Assembly: GCA_037969175.1 (NCBI GenBank)
Contig: JBBKWX010000105.1
Span: 4,888-68,887 of the forward strand
Direction of reading: 5' to 3'
DNA: 64,000 nucleotides
From: JBBKWX01 sp037969175
GTDB taxonomy: Bacteria; Bacteroidota; Bacteroidia; AKYH767-A; JBBKVM01
The position numbers and the translations under genes were made by a program. This document shows, in pieces, positions 24,942-34,650 of this stretch (positions within the stretch are counted from its first letter, which is position 1; every line of letters starts with the position of its first letter). A model generated the notes under the pieces. The model was not told the origin of the DNA. It saw only the letters and a program-made list of their open reading frames with translations, and did not search any database.

Positions 24942-25827
24942 CCCTGTCCTGCTGAATGAGTGCATGGAAGCGCTTGACATAAAATCCGGTGGGACATATG
25001 TAGATGTGACATTTGGTGGAGGTGGGCACTCGAAGAAGATACTGGAGAAATTAAGTGGAGGGAAATTATTTGGATTCGATCAGGATCCCGATGCTATTGA
25101 GAATATGATACAAGAACCGGGCTTTACACTTATCAAACAGAATTTCAGGCATATGAAGCGCTTCTTGCGTTTTCATAATGCGGTTCCGGTTGATGGCATA
25201 CTGGCTGACCTGGGTATCTCTTCTCATCAAATAGATACACCGGAGCGTGGTTTCTCAACAAGATTTGATGCAGACTTAGATATGCGGATGGATCAGGGAA
25301 GTGGAAAGAGTGCTGCAGATATTTTAAATACGTATTCAGTGACTCAATTACAGGAAATATTTTCTGCATATGGCGAAGTGAGAAATGCAAAAAGCCTGGC
25401 TCAACTCATAGTAAAAGCAAGAGTTGAAAAACCCTTCTCAACAATTGAAGAATTCAAAAAAACTATTGCCGGTCTGGTTCCAAAAAAAATTGAACATAAA
25501 TATTTAGCACAGGTATTTCAAGCTCTTCGAATAGAAGTAAACGATGAGATGGCAGCATTGAAAGATCTGCTTACACAAAGTGCTGAAGTATTGGCAAAAG
25601 GAGGCAGACTAGCGGTGATCTCTTATCACAGTCTTGAAGATAGGTTGGTAAAGAATTTCATTTTAAAAGGGCAATTCGAAGGAGAACCTGAGAAGGACAT
25701 TTATGGGAATATTCCTGATTTGCCATTTACTGCAGTTTCAAGAAAACCAATAATTCCAACGGAAGCTGAGCTGAAAAGAAATACAAGATCCAGAAGTGCT
25801 AAACTAAGAATAGCTGAAAAAAGATGA
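24925..25827 (+). CDS. rsmH: 16S rRNA (cytosine-1402-N4)-methyltransferase
   Basis: Methylates N4 of C1402 in the decoding centre of 16S rRNA using SAM. 300 aa: HDPVLLNECMEAL at the start, SAM-binding TFGGGGHSKKIL, GILADLGISSHQID, RGFSTRFDADLDMRMD and the closing SYHSLEDRLVKNF region are all present. The ATG at 24925 or 24931 may be used. It overlaps the next gene by 4 nt (ATGA). Confidence 0.96.
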   Translation: MTMYHDPVLLNECMEALDIKSGGTYVDVTFGGGGHSKKILEKLSGGKLFGFDQDPDAIENMIQEPGFTLIKQNFRHMKRFLRFHNAVPVDGILADLGISSHQIDTPERGFSTRFDADLDMRMDQGSGKSAADILNTYSVTQLQEIFSAYGEVRNAKSLAQLIVKARVEKPFSTIEEFKKTIAGLVPKKIEHKYLAQVFQALRIEVNDEMAALKDLLTQSAEVLAKGGRLAVISYHSLEDRLVKNFILKGQFEGEPEKDIYGNIPDLPFTAVSRKPIIPTEAELKRNTRSRSAKLRIAEKR

Positions 25828-26213
25828 GCGGGGGGAATCAATTCAGAGAAAAAGAAAAGGTTGAAGCCCGAGAGCAAAAAGCCAAATCCGAAAGATTTAA
25901 AAATCTAAGGATCGCAATTAATCCGGCAGGCTTGCTTGATAAAGACGTAGTAGTAAGATTGATGCCATTCATCGTCTTCTGGGTATTTCTTGCGATCATC
26001 TATATCGCAAATAGTTATTACGCAGAAAAAACGATCCGGGAGTTGGATGCCATGAACAAAGAACTGAAAGAATTGAGATCCGAATACATTTCAACAAAAT
26101 CAGAATTGATGTTCAGGTCGAAGCAAAGTGAAGTTGCAAAAGATGTAGAAATACTTGGAGTGAAAGAAGCTACTACTCCACCAAGAAAAATAATTGTAAA
26201 AAAAGAAGATTAA
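25824..26213 (+). CDS. ftsL: FtsL-like division protein
   Basis: 129 aa bitopic protein in the position of ftsL between rsmH and the division transpeptidase. Basic cytoplasmic N-terminus (about 1-45), one membrane segment (about 47-66, MPFIVFWVFLAIIYIANSYY), then a periplasmic coiled coil (KTIRELDAMNKELKELRSEYISTKSELM). Primary sequence is poorly conserved, so naming relies on layout and position. It would join FtsQ and the FtsB equivalent to activate FtsW-FtsI. Confidence 0.82.
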   Translation: MSGGNQFREKEKVEAREQKAKSERFKNLRIAINPAGLLDKDVVVRLMPFIVFWVFLAIIYIANSYYAEKTIRELDAMNKELKELRSEYISTKSELMFRSKQSEVAKDVEILGVKEATTPPRKIIVKKED

Positions 26214-28313
26214 TTGGACGCCCGTAAAGACATAATGTGGAGAGTTTATTTGATCTATGGTATCATGGTGTTGTTTGCACTTGCTATCATAGGGCAGATA
26301 ATTCGTTTGCAATTTATTGAGGGTGATTATTGGGTAGCGAAAGCAGATAGTCTACAAACAGATTATAAAAAAATAGATGCTGTAAGAGGAAATATTTTCG
26401 CAGCAGATGGAAGCCTTCTCGCAACATCGGTGCCGATCTTTGATATCCGCATGGATACACATGCAAATGGTTTAAGCAATGAAGTTTTCAATAAGCAGGT
26501 TGATTCACTAGCACTTGCTTTGTCAATGCTTTTCAAAGATAAAAGCAAGACCGAATATCGCAGAGAATTAAGAGAAGCTCGAAGAGACAAAAACAAATAT
26601 TTGCTAATACAGAAGAATGCAAATTTTGTTGAAGTAAAAAAACTCAGAAACTTTCCAATATTCAGAATGGGAAGATATAAAGGCGGACTCATTCTGGTTC
26701 CAAAAAACAAGAGAGAAGTACCATTCCGATTATTGGCCAGACGTACCATTGGATATGACCGTGATGGTATCCAACCTGTGGGCATTGAAGGTGCATATAA
26801 TCAATTCCTCGAAGGCACGAGTGGTAAAAGACTGATGCAAAAGATCAGTGGTGGTGTTTGGAAACCGATCAATGATGAAAACGAAATTGAGCCAAAAGAC
26901 GGTGACGATATTATAACTACGATTGATATAAATATCCAGGATGTAGCGCAAAATGCATTGATGACACAACTTGTCAAACACAACGCAAACAAAGGTTGTG
27001 TGGTATTGATGGAAGTGAAGACCGGTGAGATAAAAGCAATCGCAAATCTTGCCAAGAACAATGCAGGAAATTATGATGAGATATATAATCATGCAATAGG
27101 AGAAAGTACCGAGCCGGGTTCAACTTTCAAATTGGCTTCCCTCATGATCGCACTTGAGGATAAACTCATCGACATTACAGATAGCGTTGATACAGAAAAT
27201 GGAACTTTTCGTTTTGCGGATCAAATAATGAGAGATTCAAAAGAAGGAGGTTATGGTAAGATAACTGTTCAACAAGCTTTTGAATATTCTTCCAATGTTG
27301 CCATTTCCAAATTACTTACTCAGAGTTATGCAAAAAATCCGGGAAGATTTTCTGAACGATTAAAAGAAGTTGGTTTGGATAAACCATTGGGTCTTCAAAT
27401 AGCCGGTGAAACCAATCCAACAATAAAAAGTGCATCTGATAAAAGTTGGTCGAGAGTAACATTACCCTGGATGAGTATTGGTTATGAAGTACAAATGACC
27501 CCGCTTCAAGTTTTGGCTTTATACAATGCAGTTGCCAACGATGGAGTGATGGTAAAACCAATGCTTGTAAAGGAGGTTCAAACCCGCGGGAAAGTAATAA
27601 AGAAATTTGATACAACTGTGTTGAATCCGTCAATATGTTCAATGGAGACCATCAAGAAATTAAAAATAATGATGGAAGGAGTTGTTGAACGCGGCACGGC
27701 CCAAAATCTAAAAAATGCAGAATTTAAAATTGCCGGTAAAACAGGAACTGCACAAATAGCCTCCGGTAAACTGGGGTATAAAGTAAAAAGTTATCAAGCA
27801 TCATTTGCCGGATATTTCCCTGCGGAAAATCCACTTTATTCCTGCATTGTTGTTGTTTACGCTCCTTCAAATTCAGTCTATTACGGTAACCTGGTTGCAG
27901 GACCCATCTTCAAAGAGATCGCAGATAAAGTGTATTCGACACGAATAGATATGCATAAGGAAATTGAACCGGTTCAATTTATTGCGAACGAAGATCTGCC
28001 AAACACCAAATCAGGATATAAAAAACCACTTGATATTATCTACAAAACATTGGGTTACCATTCACTTGTAAACGCAACAACGGAATGGGTGAGTGCTTCC
28101 AGAAGAGACACCGTAATAGAGATCAACGATAGAACTTTGATTCGTGGTTTAGTACCAAATGTAATTGGTATGGGATTAAGAGATGCAATCTATATTCTTG
28201 AATCTGCCGGTTTGCAAGTTAACCCGAATGGCAGAGGAATGGTTACACGACAAAGTCTTAGTCCGGGACAAAGAATAATTAAAGGAGATAAAATTCTGAT
28301 AGAATTAAGCTAA
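26214..28313 (+). CDS. ftsI: Division-specific penicillin-binding protein with PASTA domain
   Basis: Septal peptidoglycan transpeptidase (class B PBP). 699 aa from a TTG directly after the ftsL stop; the next in-frame ATG (26235) would drop the DARKDIMWRVYL segment that precedes the membrane anchor (about 10-31). Active-site motifs: S303TFK306 in EPGSTFKLAS, S359SN361 and K509TGT. The last 60 residues form a PASTA domain (LVPNVIGMGLRDAIYILESAGL). The C-terminal PASTA is usual in Bacteroidota and Firmicutes but absent in E. coli FtsI. It overlaps murE by one base. Confidence 0.94.
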   Translation: MDARKDIMWRVYLIYGIMVLFALAIIGQIIRLQFIEGDYWVAKADSLQTDYKKIDAVRGNIFAADGSLLATSVPIFDIRMDTHANGLSNEVFNKQVDSLALALSMLFKDKSKTEYRRELREARRDKNKYLLIQKNANFVEVKKLRNFPIFRMGRYKGGLILVPKNKREVPFRLLARRTIGYDRDGIQPVGIEGAYNQFLEGTSGKRLMQKISGGVWKPINDENEIEPKDGDDIITTIDINIQDVAQNALMTQLVKHNANKGCVVLMEVKTGEIKAIANLAKNNAGNYDEIYNHAIGESTEPGSTFKLASLMIALEDKLIDITDSVDTENGTFRFADQIMRDSKEGGYGKITVQQAFEYSSNVAISKLLTQSYAKNPGRFSERLKEVGLDKPLGLQIAGETNPTIKSASDKSWSRVTLPWMSIGYEVQMTPLQVLALYNAVANDGVMVKPMLVKEVQTRGKVIKKFDTTVLNPSICSMETIKKLKIMMEGVVERGTAQNLKNAEFKIAGKTGTAQIASGKLGYKVKSYQASFAGYFPAENPLYSCIVVVYAPSNSVYYGNLVAGPIFKEIADKVYSTRIDMHKEIEPVQFIANEDLPNTKSGYKKPLDIIYKTLGYHSLVNATTEWVSASRRDTVIEINDRTLIRGLVPNVIGMGLRDAIYILESAGLQVNPNGRGMVTRQSLSPGQRIIKGDKILIELS

Positions 28314-29779
28314 TGAAACTGCTTAAAGACATATTGTATAAAGCCGGTATTGAAGAGCTGCATGGAAATACTTCCATTACGGTGAGTATCATTAGTGCGA
28401 ACTCCTCAAAGATCATTTCAGGTGCCTTATTCGTTGCCATAAAAGGAACGCAAAATGATGGTCATACCTATATTGAAGCTGCTATAAAATCCGGAGCAAC
28501 CAGTATTGTTTGTCAGATCCTTCCGAAGAAAATAATTAAAGGAGTTACTTATATAAGAGTTAAAAATAGCGCAGCTTCTTTGGGCCAAATGGCCGCAAAC
28601 TATTACGACAATCCTTCAGAAAAAATCAAGGTCATTGGTGTCACAGGAACAAACGGAAAAACTACTGTAGCAACTCTCCTTTATAATCTCTTCAGAAAAC
28701 TGGGTTATTCTTGCGGACTACTTTCAACAGTCCGAAACAGAATAAATGATCAAACTATTCCATCTACACATACAACACCTGACCCATTAGCACTTCAAGC
28801 TTTATTGAGCGCTATGCTGGATGAAGGTTGTAGCTATTGTTTTATGGAGGTAAGTTCTCACGCAATAGACCAACAACGTGTTGCAGGAGTTGACTTTTCC
28901 GGTGGAATATTCACCAATCTAAGTCATGATCATTTAGATTATCATAAAACAATTGAAGCTTATTTCAATGCCAAGAAAGCATTTTTTGATATGCTTCCAT
29001 CGACAGCATTTGCATTGACCAATGTTGATGATCCAAAAGGATTGGCTATAGTTTCAGACACGAAGGCATTGGTACAAACATATTCTCTTCACAGTTCCAG
29101 TGATTTCAAATGTAGAATTCTGGAAAACACTTTTGAAGGACTTGAATTAAATGTTGATGGTCATGATGTGAGTTTCAGATTGATTGGTTCATTCAATGCC
29201 TATAATCTGCTTGCAGTTTATGGCGCAGCAATCATGGCGGGTGAAGACTCCTTATATGCTTTAACAGCATTGAGCAGTTTGAGTGCTGTTGAAGGGAGAT
29301 TTGAATATATAAGATCCGAAAATAATATAACTGCAATCGTTGATTATGCACATACACCTGATGCACTACAGAATGTATTAGAAACTATTCGTGATATTCG
29401 AAATGAAAAGGAGAGGATCATTACAGTTATTGGTTGTGGTGGTGATAGAGATGTAGATAAAAGACCTGTGATGGCAAGGATCGCTGTAGATCTGAGTGAT
29501 AAAACAATTCTCACTTCCGATAATCCAAGATCAGAAAATCCGATTGAAATTATCGAGCAAATGGAGAAAGGAATTTCTGCCAACAAAAGGATTAATACAC
29601 TATCCATAAGTGATAGAAGAGAAGCTATCAGGACTGCTTGTAGTCTTGCTCAACCCGGAGATATAATTCTAGTAGCAGGAAAAGGTCATGAAAATTATCA
29701 AGAGATACAGGGTGTAAAACATCCTTTTGATGATAAGCAAGTGATCAAAGAAATGTTCAACCTCAAAGACCCCCAATAG
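28313..29779 (+). CDS. murE: UDP-MurNAc-L-Ala-D-Glu:meso-diaminopimelate ligase
   Basis: Adds the third residue of the peptidoglycan stem peptide. 488 aa Mur ligase: P-loop GVTGTNGKTTVATLLYN (about 109-125), MEVSSHAIDQQRV, and TSDNPRSENP near residue 403. The DNPR motif marks enzymes that accept meso-diaminopimelate rather than lysine. Start ATG overlaps the ftsI stop (TAATG). Confidence 0.96.
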   Translation: MKLLKDILYKAGIEELHGNTSITVSIISANSSKIISGALFVAIKGTQNDGHTYIEAAIKSGATSIVCQILPKKIIKGVTYIRVKNSAASLGQMAANYYDNPSEKIKVIGVTGTNGKTTVATLLYNLFRKLGYSCGLLSTVRNRINDQTIPSTHTTPDPLALQALLSAMLDEGCSYCFMEVSSHAIDQQRVAGVDFSGGIFTNLSHDHLDYHKTIEAYFNAKKAFFDMLPSTAFALTNVDDPKGLAIVSDTKALVQTYSLHSSSDFKCRILENTFEGLELNVDGHDVSFRLIGSFNAYNLLAVYGAAIMAGEDSLYALTALSSLSAVEGRFEYIRSENNITAIVDYAHTPDALQNVLETIRDIRNEKERIITVIGCGGDRDVDKRPVMARIAVDLSDKTILTSDNPRSENPIEIIEQMEKGISANKRINTLSISDRREAIRTACSLAQPGDIILVAGKGHENYQEIQGVKHPFDDKQVIKEMFNLKDPQ

Positions 29780-29781
29780 AT

Positions 29782-31038
29782 ATGCTGTACTACCTCTTTG
29801 ATTATTTGGACAAACAATTTGATATACCGGGAGCGGGAGTGTTTCAATACATTTCGTTCAGAGCCGGTATGGCAATTATTTTCTCGCTTTTATTTTCATT
29901 CTTATTGGGAAAAAAGATCATTAGATATTTATTGTCAAAACAAGTTGGAGAATCTATCAGGGATCTTGGATTGGAAGGTCAGAAGGAAAAGCAAGGTACT
30001 CCAACTATGGGAGGCTTAATTATTATAGCAGCACTACTTATCCCTACTCTACTTTTTGCAAAACTGCATAATGTATATATAATCCTAATGATCATCTCAA
30101 CATTGTGGTTGGGTGCTATTGGATTTTTGGATGATTACATTAAAGTATTCAAGAAGGATAAAAAAGGTCTGGCAGGTAAGTTCAAAGTTATTGGTCAAAT
30201 TGGACTAGGTATTATTGTTGGATCTATCCTTTACTTCAGTGATGATGTATTGGTAAGAGAAAAAACTAATTCAACAAATGTTGTAGTTACCAATCAAGGC
30301 AATGTGATCGATGAATTGCAATCAAACTCATCTGCATTATACAAATCTGAAGAAACAAAATCTACTAAAACATCGATCCCATTTTTCAAAAACAATGAGC
30401 TTGATTATGCCAAGCTCATAGCGTGGACAGGTGAAAATTACAGGGATTTCGCTTGGCTAATTTTTATTCCTGTAGTGATATTGATAGTTACGGCTGTATC
30501 CAATGGAGCCAATATAACAGATGGAATAGATGGGTTAGCAACGGGCACTTCCGCCATCATTGGTGCTACACTGGGAATACTGGCATACGTATCGGGTAAT
30601 ACGGTCTTTGCTAATTATTTGAATATAATGTATATCCCGAATTCAGGTGAACTCGTAATATTTATGAGTGCATTTATTGGCGCCTGTATCGGTTTTCTAT
30701 GGTTTAACTCCTACCCTGCTCAAGTGTTTATGGGCGACACGGGATCACTTGCTTTAGGAGGCATAATCGCAGTTTTCGCAATTGCTATTCGCAAAGAACT
30801 TCTGATCCCTATCATATGTGGAATTTTCCTTGTGGAGAATTTATCGGTAATAATTCAGGTCAGCTATTTCAAATATACCAAACATAAATACGGTGAAGGG
30901 AAAAGGATCTTTAAGATGTCGCCTCTTCATCATCACTATCAAAAATTGGGGTATCACGAATCTAAAATAGTCACTCGTTTCTGGATCGTTGGAATTATGC
31001 TTTCAGTATTAACAATTATCACTTTAAAGATCCGATAA
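29782..31038 (+). CDS. mraY: Phospho-MurNAc-pentapeptide translocase
   Basis: Integral membrane enzyme that makes lipid I from UDP-MurNAc-pentapeptide and undecaprenyl phosphate. 418 aa with about ten membrane helices; motifs KQGTPTMGG, GFLDDYIKVFKKDKKGL, SNGANITDGIDGLATG and MSPLHHHYQKLG are conserved. About 60 extra residues (roughly 155-215, hydrophilic) lie between membrane segments compared with the 360-aa E. coli enzyme; such an insert is common in Bacteroidota. It overlaps murD by one base. Confidence 0.97.
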   Translation: MLYYLFDYLDKQFDIPGAGVFQYISFRAGMAIIFSLLFSFLLGKKIIRYLLSKQVGESIRDLGLEGQKEKQGTPTMGGLIIIAALLIPTLLFAKLHNVYIILMIISTLWLGAIGFLDDYIKVFKKDKKGLAGKFKVIGQIGLGIIVGSILYFSDDVLVREKTNSTNVVVTNQGNVIDELQSNSSALYKSEETKSTKTSIPFFKNNELDYAKLIAWTGENYRDFAWLIFIPVVILIVTAVSNGANITDGIDGLATGTSAIIGATLGILAYVSGNTVFANYLNIMYIPNSGELVIFMSAFIGACIGFLWFNSYPAQVFMGDTGSLALGGIIAVFAIAIRKELLIPIICGIFLVENLSVIIQVSYFKYTKHKYGEGKRIFKMSPLHHHYQKLGYHESKIVTRFWIVGIMLSVLTIITLKIR

Positions 31039-32390
31039 TGTTAAAGGAAGGACAAAATATTGTAATTCTTGGGGCTGGCGAAAGCGGCACCGGTGCTGCC
31101 TTGTTAGCACAATTCAAGGGGCACGATGTATTTGTTTCAGATTCAGGTTCTATCAAAGAAAATTTCAAGGTTGAATTAACACAGGCAGGAATCAACTTCG
31201 AAGAGGGTGGCCATAATACGGACAGAATATTAAAAGCTGATCTTATAATAAAGAGTCCGGGAATACCTGAAAAAGTAGCATTGATCAAAACAGCAAAAGA
31301 AAAAGGTATTCGCATTATCTCTGAAATTGAGTTCGCAGGTTACTATACAGATAGCAAAATGATCTGTATCACCGGAAGTAATGGTAAAACCACCACAACA
31401 TTATTAACTCACCATATTCTGAAGAAAGCAGGCATGGATGTAGGTCTTGCAGGAAATGTTGGATTCAGTTTGGCTCGAATGGTTGCCTTTGATCCACATG
31501 ATTATTACGTAGTTGAATTAAGCAGTTTCCAACTGGATGGCATGTTTGATTTCAAAGCTGATATCGCAATTCTACTGAACATCACACCTGATCATCTTGA
31601 CAGGTATGAATACCAAATGGAAAAATACGCTGATTCGAAATTCAGGATCATACAAAACCAAACAGAGAAAGATATTTTCATCTATTGTGCGGATGATGAG
31701 GTTGTTTCAAGAATGGTTAAAGAAAAAATAATCGCAGCACAGCAATTTCCATTCTCTATCAAGCAAAAAGTTGAGCGCGGAGCTTTCATTGAAAATGAAG
31801 AGATCCATATAGTAACCAAACCAAACGAAAAACCATTTACCATGTCCATACAAGAACTAGCATTACAAGGAAAACACAATGTGTACAATTCAATGGCGTC
31901 AGCGATCGCATCAAGGACTCTCGAATTACGTAAAGATTCCATCCGTGAAAGCCTGAGTGATTTCCAAAATATTGAACACCGATTGGAACATGTGGCCATG
32001 GTTCACGGAATTGAATTTATCAATGATTCCAAAGCAACAAATATTAATTCAACTTGGTATGCTCTTGAAAGCATGTCAAAACAAGTTGTACTTATCCTGG
32101 GTGGAGTAGACAAAGGAAATGACTATCACATGTTGGATGAAATGATAAAGGATAAAGTGAAAGCTATCATCTGCCTGGGTAAAGACAATGCCAAAATCCA
32201 CGAAGCATTTGGTGGTATCATTGAAAATATTGTTGATGCAACATCAGCTGATGAAGCAGTAAAGGCAGCATATTATTTAGGAAAAAAAGGTGATGTAGTT
32301 CTACTTTCTCCTGCATGTGCAAGTTTCGACCTGTTCGAAAATTATGAAGATCGCGGAAGACAATTTAAGAATGCTGTAAGAGCACTTTAA
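31038..32390 (+). CDS. murD: UDP-MurNAc-L-alanine:D-glutamate ligase
   Basis: Second stem-peptide ligase. 450 aa: N-terminal Rossmann region NIVILGAGESGTGAALLA, P-loop CITGSNGKTTTTLLTHH, NITPDHLDRYE, INDSKATNINSTWYAL and the closing LLSPACASFDLFENYEDRG are all characteristic. Start overlaps mraY; 12 nt before ftsW. Confidence 0.97.
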   Translation: MLKEGQNIVILGAGESGTGAALLAQFKGHDVFVSDSGSIKENFKVELTQAGINFEEGGHNTDRILKADLIIKSPGIPEKVALIKTAKEKGIRIISEIEFAGYYTDSKMICITGSNGKTTTTLLTHHILKKAGMDVGLAGNVGFSLARMVAFDPHDYYVVELSSFQLDGMFDFKADIAILLNITPDHLDRYEYQMEKYADSKFRIIQNQTEKDIFIYCADDEVVSRMVKEKIIAAQQFPFSIKQKVERGAFIENEEIHIVTKPNEKPFTMSIQELALQGKHNVYNSMASAIASRTLELRKDSIRESLSDFQNIEHRLEHVAMVHGIEFINDSKATNINSTWYALESMSKQVVLILGGVDKGNDYHMLDEMIKDKVKAIICLGKDNAKIHEAFGGIIENIVDATSADEAVKAAYYLGKKGDVVLLSPACASFDLFENYEDRGRQFKNAVRAL

Positions 32391-32402
32391 GACTAAAGAA
32401 AA

Positions 32403-33554
32403 ATGAATAAAACCTGGCTGGATACATATTTCAAGGGCGACAGCGTGCTGTGGCTCGTTGTTATCCTGCTTTCCTTTTTCTCAATGCTTGCAGTGTACAG
32501 TTCTACCGGAACTCTTGCCTATAAATATCAATCAGGAAACACAGAATATTATCTTTTCAAGCACTCGATAATTCTCGCATTAGGGTTCATGATCATGTAT
32601 TTTGCGCATCTTGTTAGATATACTTTTTACTCAAAGATCTCGAAGATCGGGATCATTATTGCAATCCCTCTTCTTGCTCTTACGCTATTAGGTGGTACTA
32701 ATCTTAACGAAGCGAGTCGCTGGTTAACTTTACCAATAGTTAACTTAAGTTTCCAAACTTCCGATTTTGCAAAATTAGCGTTGCTAATCTTCCTTGCAAG
32801 AAGTCTTTCTAAGAAACAAGAGAATATTAAAGACTTTAAATCTGCATTTGTACCATTAATGGTACCGGTAATTATTGTTTGTGGTTTGATTCTACCCGCA
32901 AACTTGAGTACAGCAGCAGTTCTCTTTACAACATGTCTATTCCTGATGTTCATCGGACGTGTGAATATGAAATACATTACAATTCTAATTCTGTCGGGAG
33001 TATTCTTATTAAGTATTTTTATTACAATAGCTCTATACTCTAAGAATCAAGGCAGAGTTGGAACCTGGAAAGCACGTGTTGAAAATTTCATGAATGGTGA
33101 AGACTCCGGAAACTATCAAACACAACAAGGTAAGATCGCAATTGCCAGTGGTGGTTTATTTGGAAAAGGACCTGGAAACAGTACACAAAGAAATTTTCTT
33201 CCTCACCCCTATTCCGATTTTATTTTCGCTATAATAATTGAAGAATACGGTCTTGCCGGTGGGATAACCATTGTGATGCTTTACATTCTGTTATTCTATC
33301 GAGCCGTATTGATCGTAAAGAAAAATCCTCGTGCCTTTGCTACACTATTGGCTATAGGATGCAGCTTCAGTTTGGTTTTTCAGGCACTTATAAATATGGC
33401 TGTAGCTGTCAATTTATTCCCGGTTACAGGTCAACCTTTACCACTAGTAAGTATGGGTGGAACTTCAATTTGGTTCACAAGTATTTCGATTGGAATAATA
33501 TTAAGTGTCAGTAGAGAAACACAAGAGGAAGGAGGCAAAGTTGCTACAATCTAA
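32403..33554 (+). CDS. ftsW: Peptidoglycan glycosyltransferase FtsW
   Basis: SEDS-family polymerase of septal peptidoglycan, partner of FtsI. 383 aa with about ten membrane helices. LGGTNLNEASRWLTL includes the SEDS loop, and GPGNSTQRNFLPHPYSDFIFAIIIEEYGLAGG carries the conserved catalytic-loop region. The closing TGQPLPLVSMGGTS is also typical. The 3' end overlaps murG. Confidence 0.95.
   Translation: MNKTWLDTYFKGDSVLWLVVILLSFFSMLAVYSSTGTLAYKYQSGNTEYYLFKHSIILALGFMIMYFAHLVRYTFYSKISKIGIIIAIPLLALTLLGGTNLNEASRWLTLPIVNLSFQTSDFAKLALLIFLARSLSKKQENIKDFKSAFVPLMVPVIIVCGLILPANLSTAAVLFTTCLFLMFIGRVNMKYITILILSGVFLLSIFITIALYSKNQGRVGTWKARVENFMNGEDSGNYQTQQGKIAIASGGLFGKGPGNSTQRNFLPHPYSDFIFAIIIEEYGLAGGITIVMLYILLFYRAVLIVKKNPRAFATLLAIGCSFSLVFQALINMAVAVNLFPVTGQPLPLVSMGGTSIWFTSISIGIILSVSRETQEEGGKVATI
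33529..33535 (+). promoter_or_regulatory. Strong Shine-Dalgarno setting the murG TTG start
   Basis: AAGGAGG ends 5 nt before TTG at 33541, inside the ftsW coding end. Such an extended SD is rare in this AT-rich genome and decides the murG start. Confidence 0.75.
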
Positions 33555-34650
33555 CCTTAGAATAATCATAAGTGGTGGTGGAACCGGAGGGCATATTTTC
33601 CCTGCAGTTGCCATTGCAAATGCAATAAAAGAAAAACGTCCGGATACGGAGTTTTTATTTGTTGGGGCAAAAGGAAAAATGGAAATGGAAAAAGTTCCGG
33701 CTTCAGGATATGATATTGTAGGATTAAACATCACCGGAATCTCACGTTCATTGTCACGTTCAAATCTGGCATTCCCTTTCCGTCTATTGACTTCTCTTGC
33801 CAAAGCCAGAAAGATTATCAAATCATTTAAACCTGACGTTGCAGTTGGTGTTGGTGGATATGCAAGCGGGCCTTTATTATTTGCTGCATCTTTGGAGGGG
33901 ATTCCTACATTGATTCAGGAACAAAATTCCTTTGCAGGAATTACAAACAGAATTTTAGGCAAGCGAGCTTCAAAGATCTGTGTAGCATTCCCGGGTATGG
34001 AAAAATTTTTTCCGGAAGCAAAGATTATGATCACCGGTAATCCTGTCAGAAAAGATATTGTGAAGATAGAAGGGAAAAGAGAAATTGCACTTAAGCACTT
34101 TGGGCTCAATCCTGAAAATAAAACAATACTTGTTGTTGGGGGAAGTCAGGGTGCAAGAACCTTGAATCTTGCTATTGAAAAAGCAGCACTGATGCTTTCT
34201 CAAAATAAAATACAAGTGATATGGCAAACCGGCCCTTCATTTCTGGAAAGAGCAATTGAAGCTACTAACAATGAATGTCATGATTTCATCAAGCCTTTTG
34301 CATTTATTAAAGAAATGGACCTGGCCTATGCTGCTGCTGACTTAGTTGTCTCAAGGGCAGGAGCAAGTACGGTTTCGGAATTATGCCTGGTCAGGAAGCC
34401 GAGCATATTGGTGCCATTCCCATTCGCGTCAGAAGATCATCAGACCGCGAATGCGATGATGCTTGCAGATAAATATGCAGCAATTCACATAGCGGATAAA
34501 GAAGCAATTGAAAAAATCGCAGGCATCGCTCAAAGCATTCTGGATAATTCAGAAATGATGACTGAGCTCAGCAATAATATGATTGAATTTGGTATCGGAA
34601 ATTCTGCCGATATCATTGCGGAAGAAGTAATAAAACTATCCGGAAAATGA
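33541..34650 (+). CDS. murG: UDP-GlcNAc:lipid I GlcNAc transferase
   Basis: Makes lipid II at the inner face of the membrane. Start chosen at the TTG 33541, 5 nt behind AAGGAGG; a GTG at 33505 lies further inside ftsW without an SD. 369 aa: GGGTGGHIFPAVAIA at the N-terminus, GGYASGPLL, QEQNSFAGITNR, GGSQGARTLN and SRAGASTVSEL/PFPFASEDHQT donor-site motifs. It overlaps murC by 4 nt. Confidence 0.95.
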   Translation: MLQSNLRIIISGGGTGGHIFPAVAIANAIKEKRPDTEFLFVGAKGKMEMEKVPASGYDIVGLNITGISRSLSRSNLAFPFRLLTSLAKARKIIKSFKPDVAVGVGGYASGPLLFAASLEGIPTLIQEQNSFAGITNRILGKRASKICVAFPGMEKFFPEAKIMITGNPVRKDIVKIEGKREIALKHFGLNPENKTILVVGGSQGARTLNLAIEKAALMLSQNKIQVIWQTGPSFLERAIEATNNECHDFIKPFAFIKEMDLAYAAADLVVSRAGASTVSELCLVRKPSILVPFPFASEDHQTANAMMLADKYAAIHIADKEAIEKIAGIAQSILDNSEMMTELSNNMIEFGIGNSADIIAEEVIKLSGK

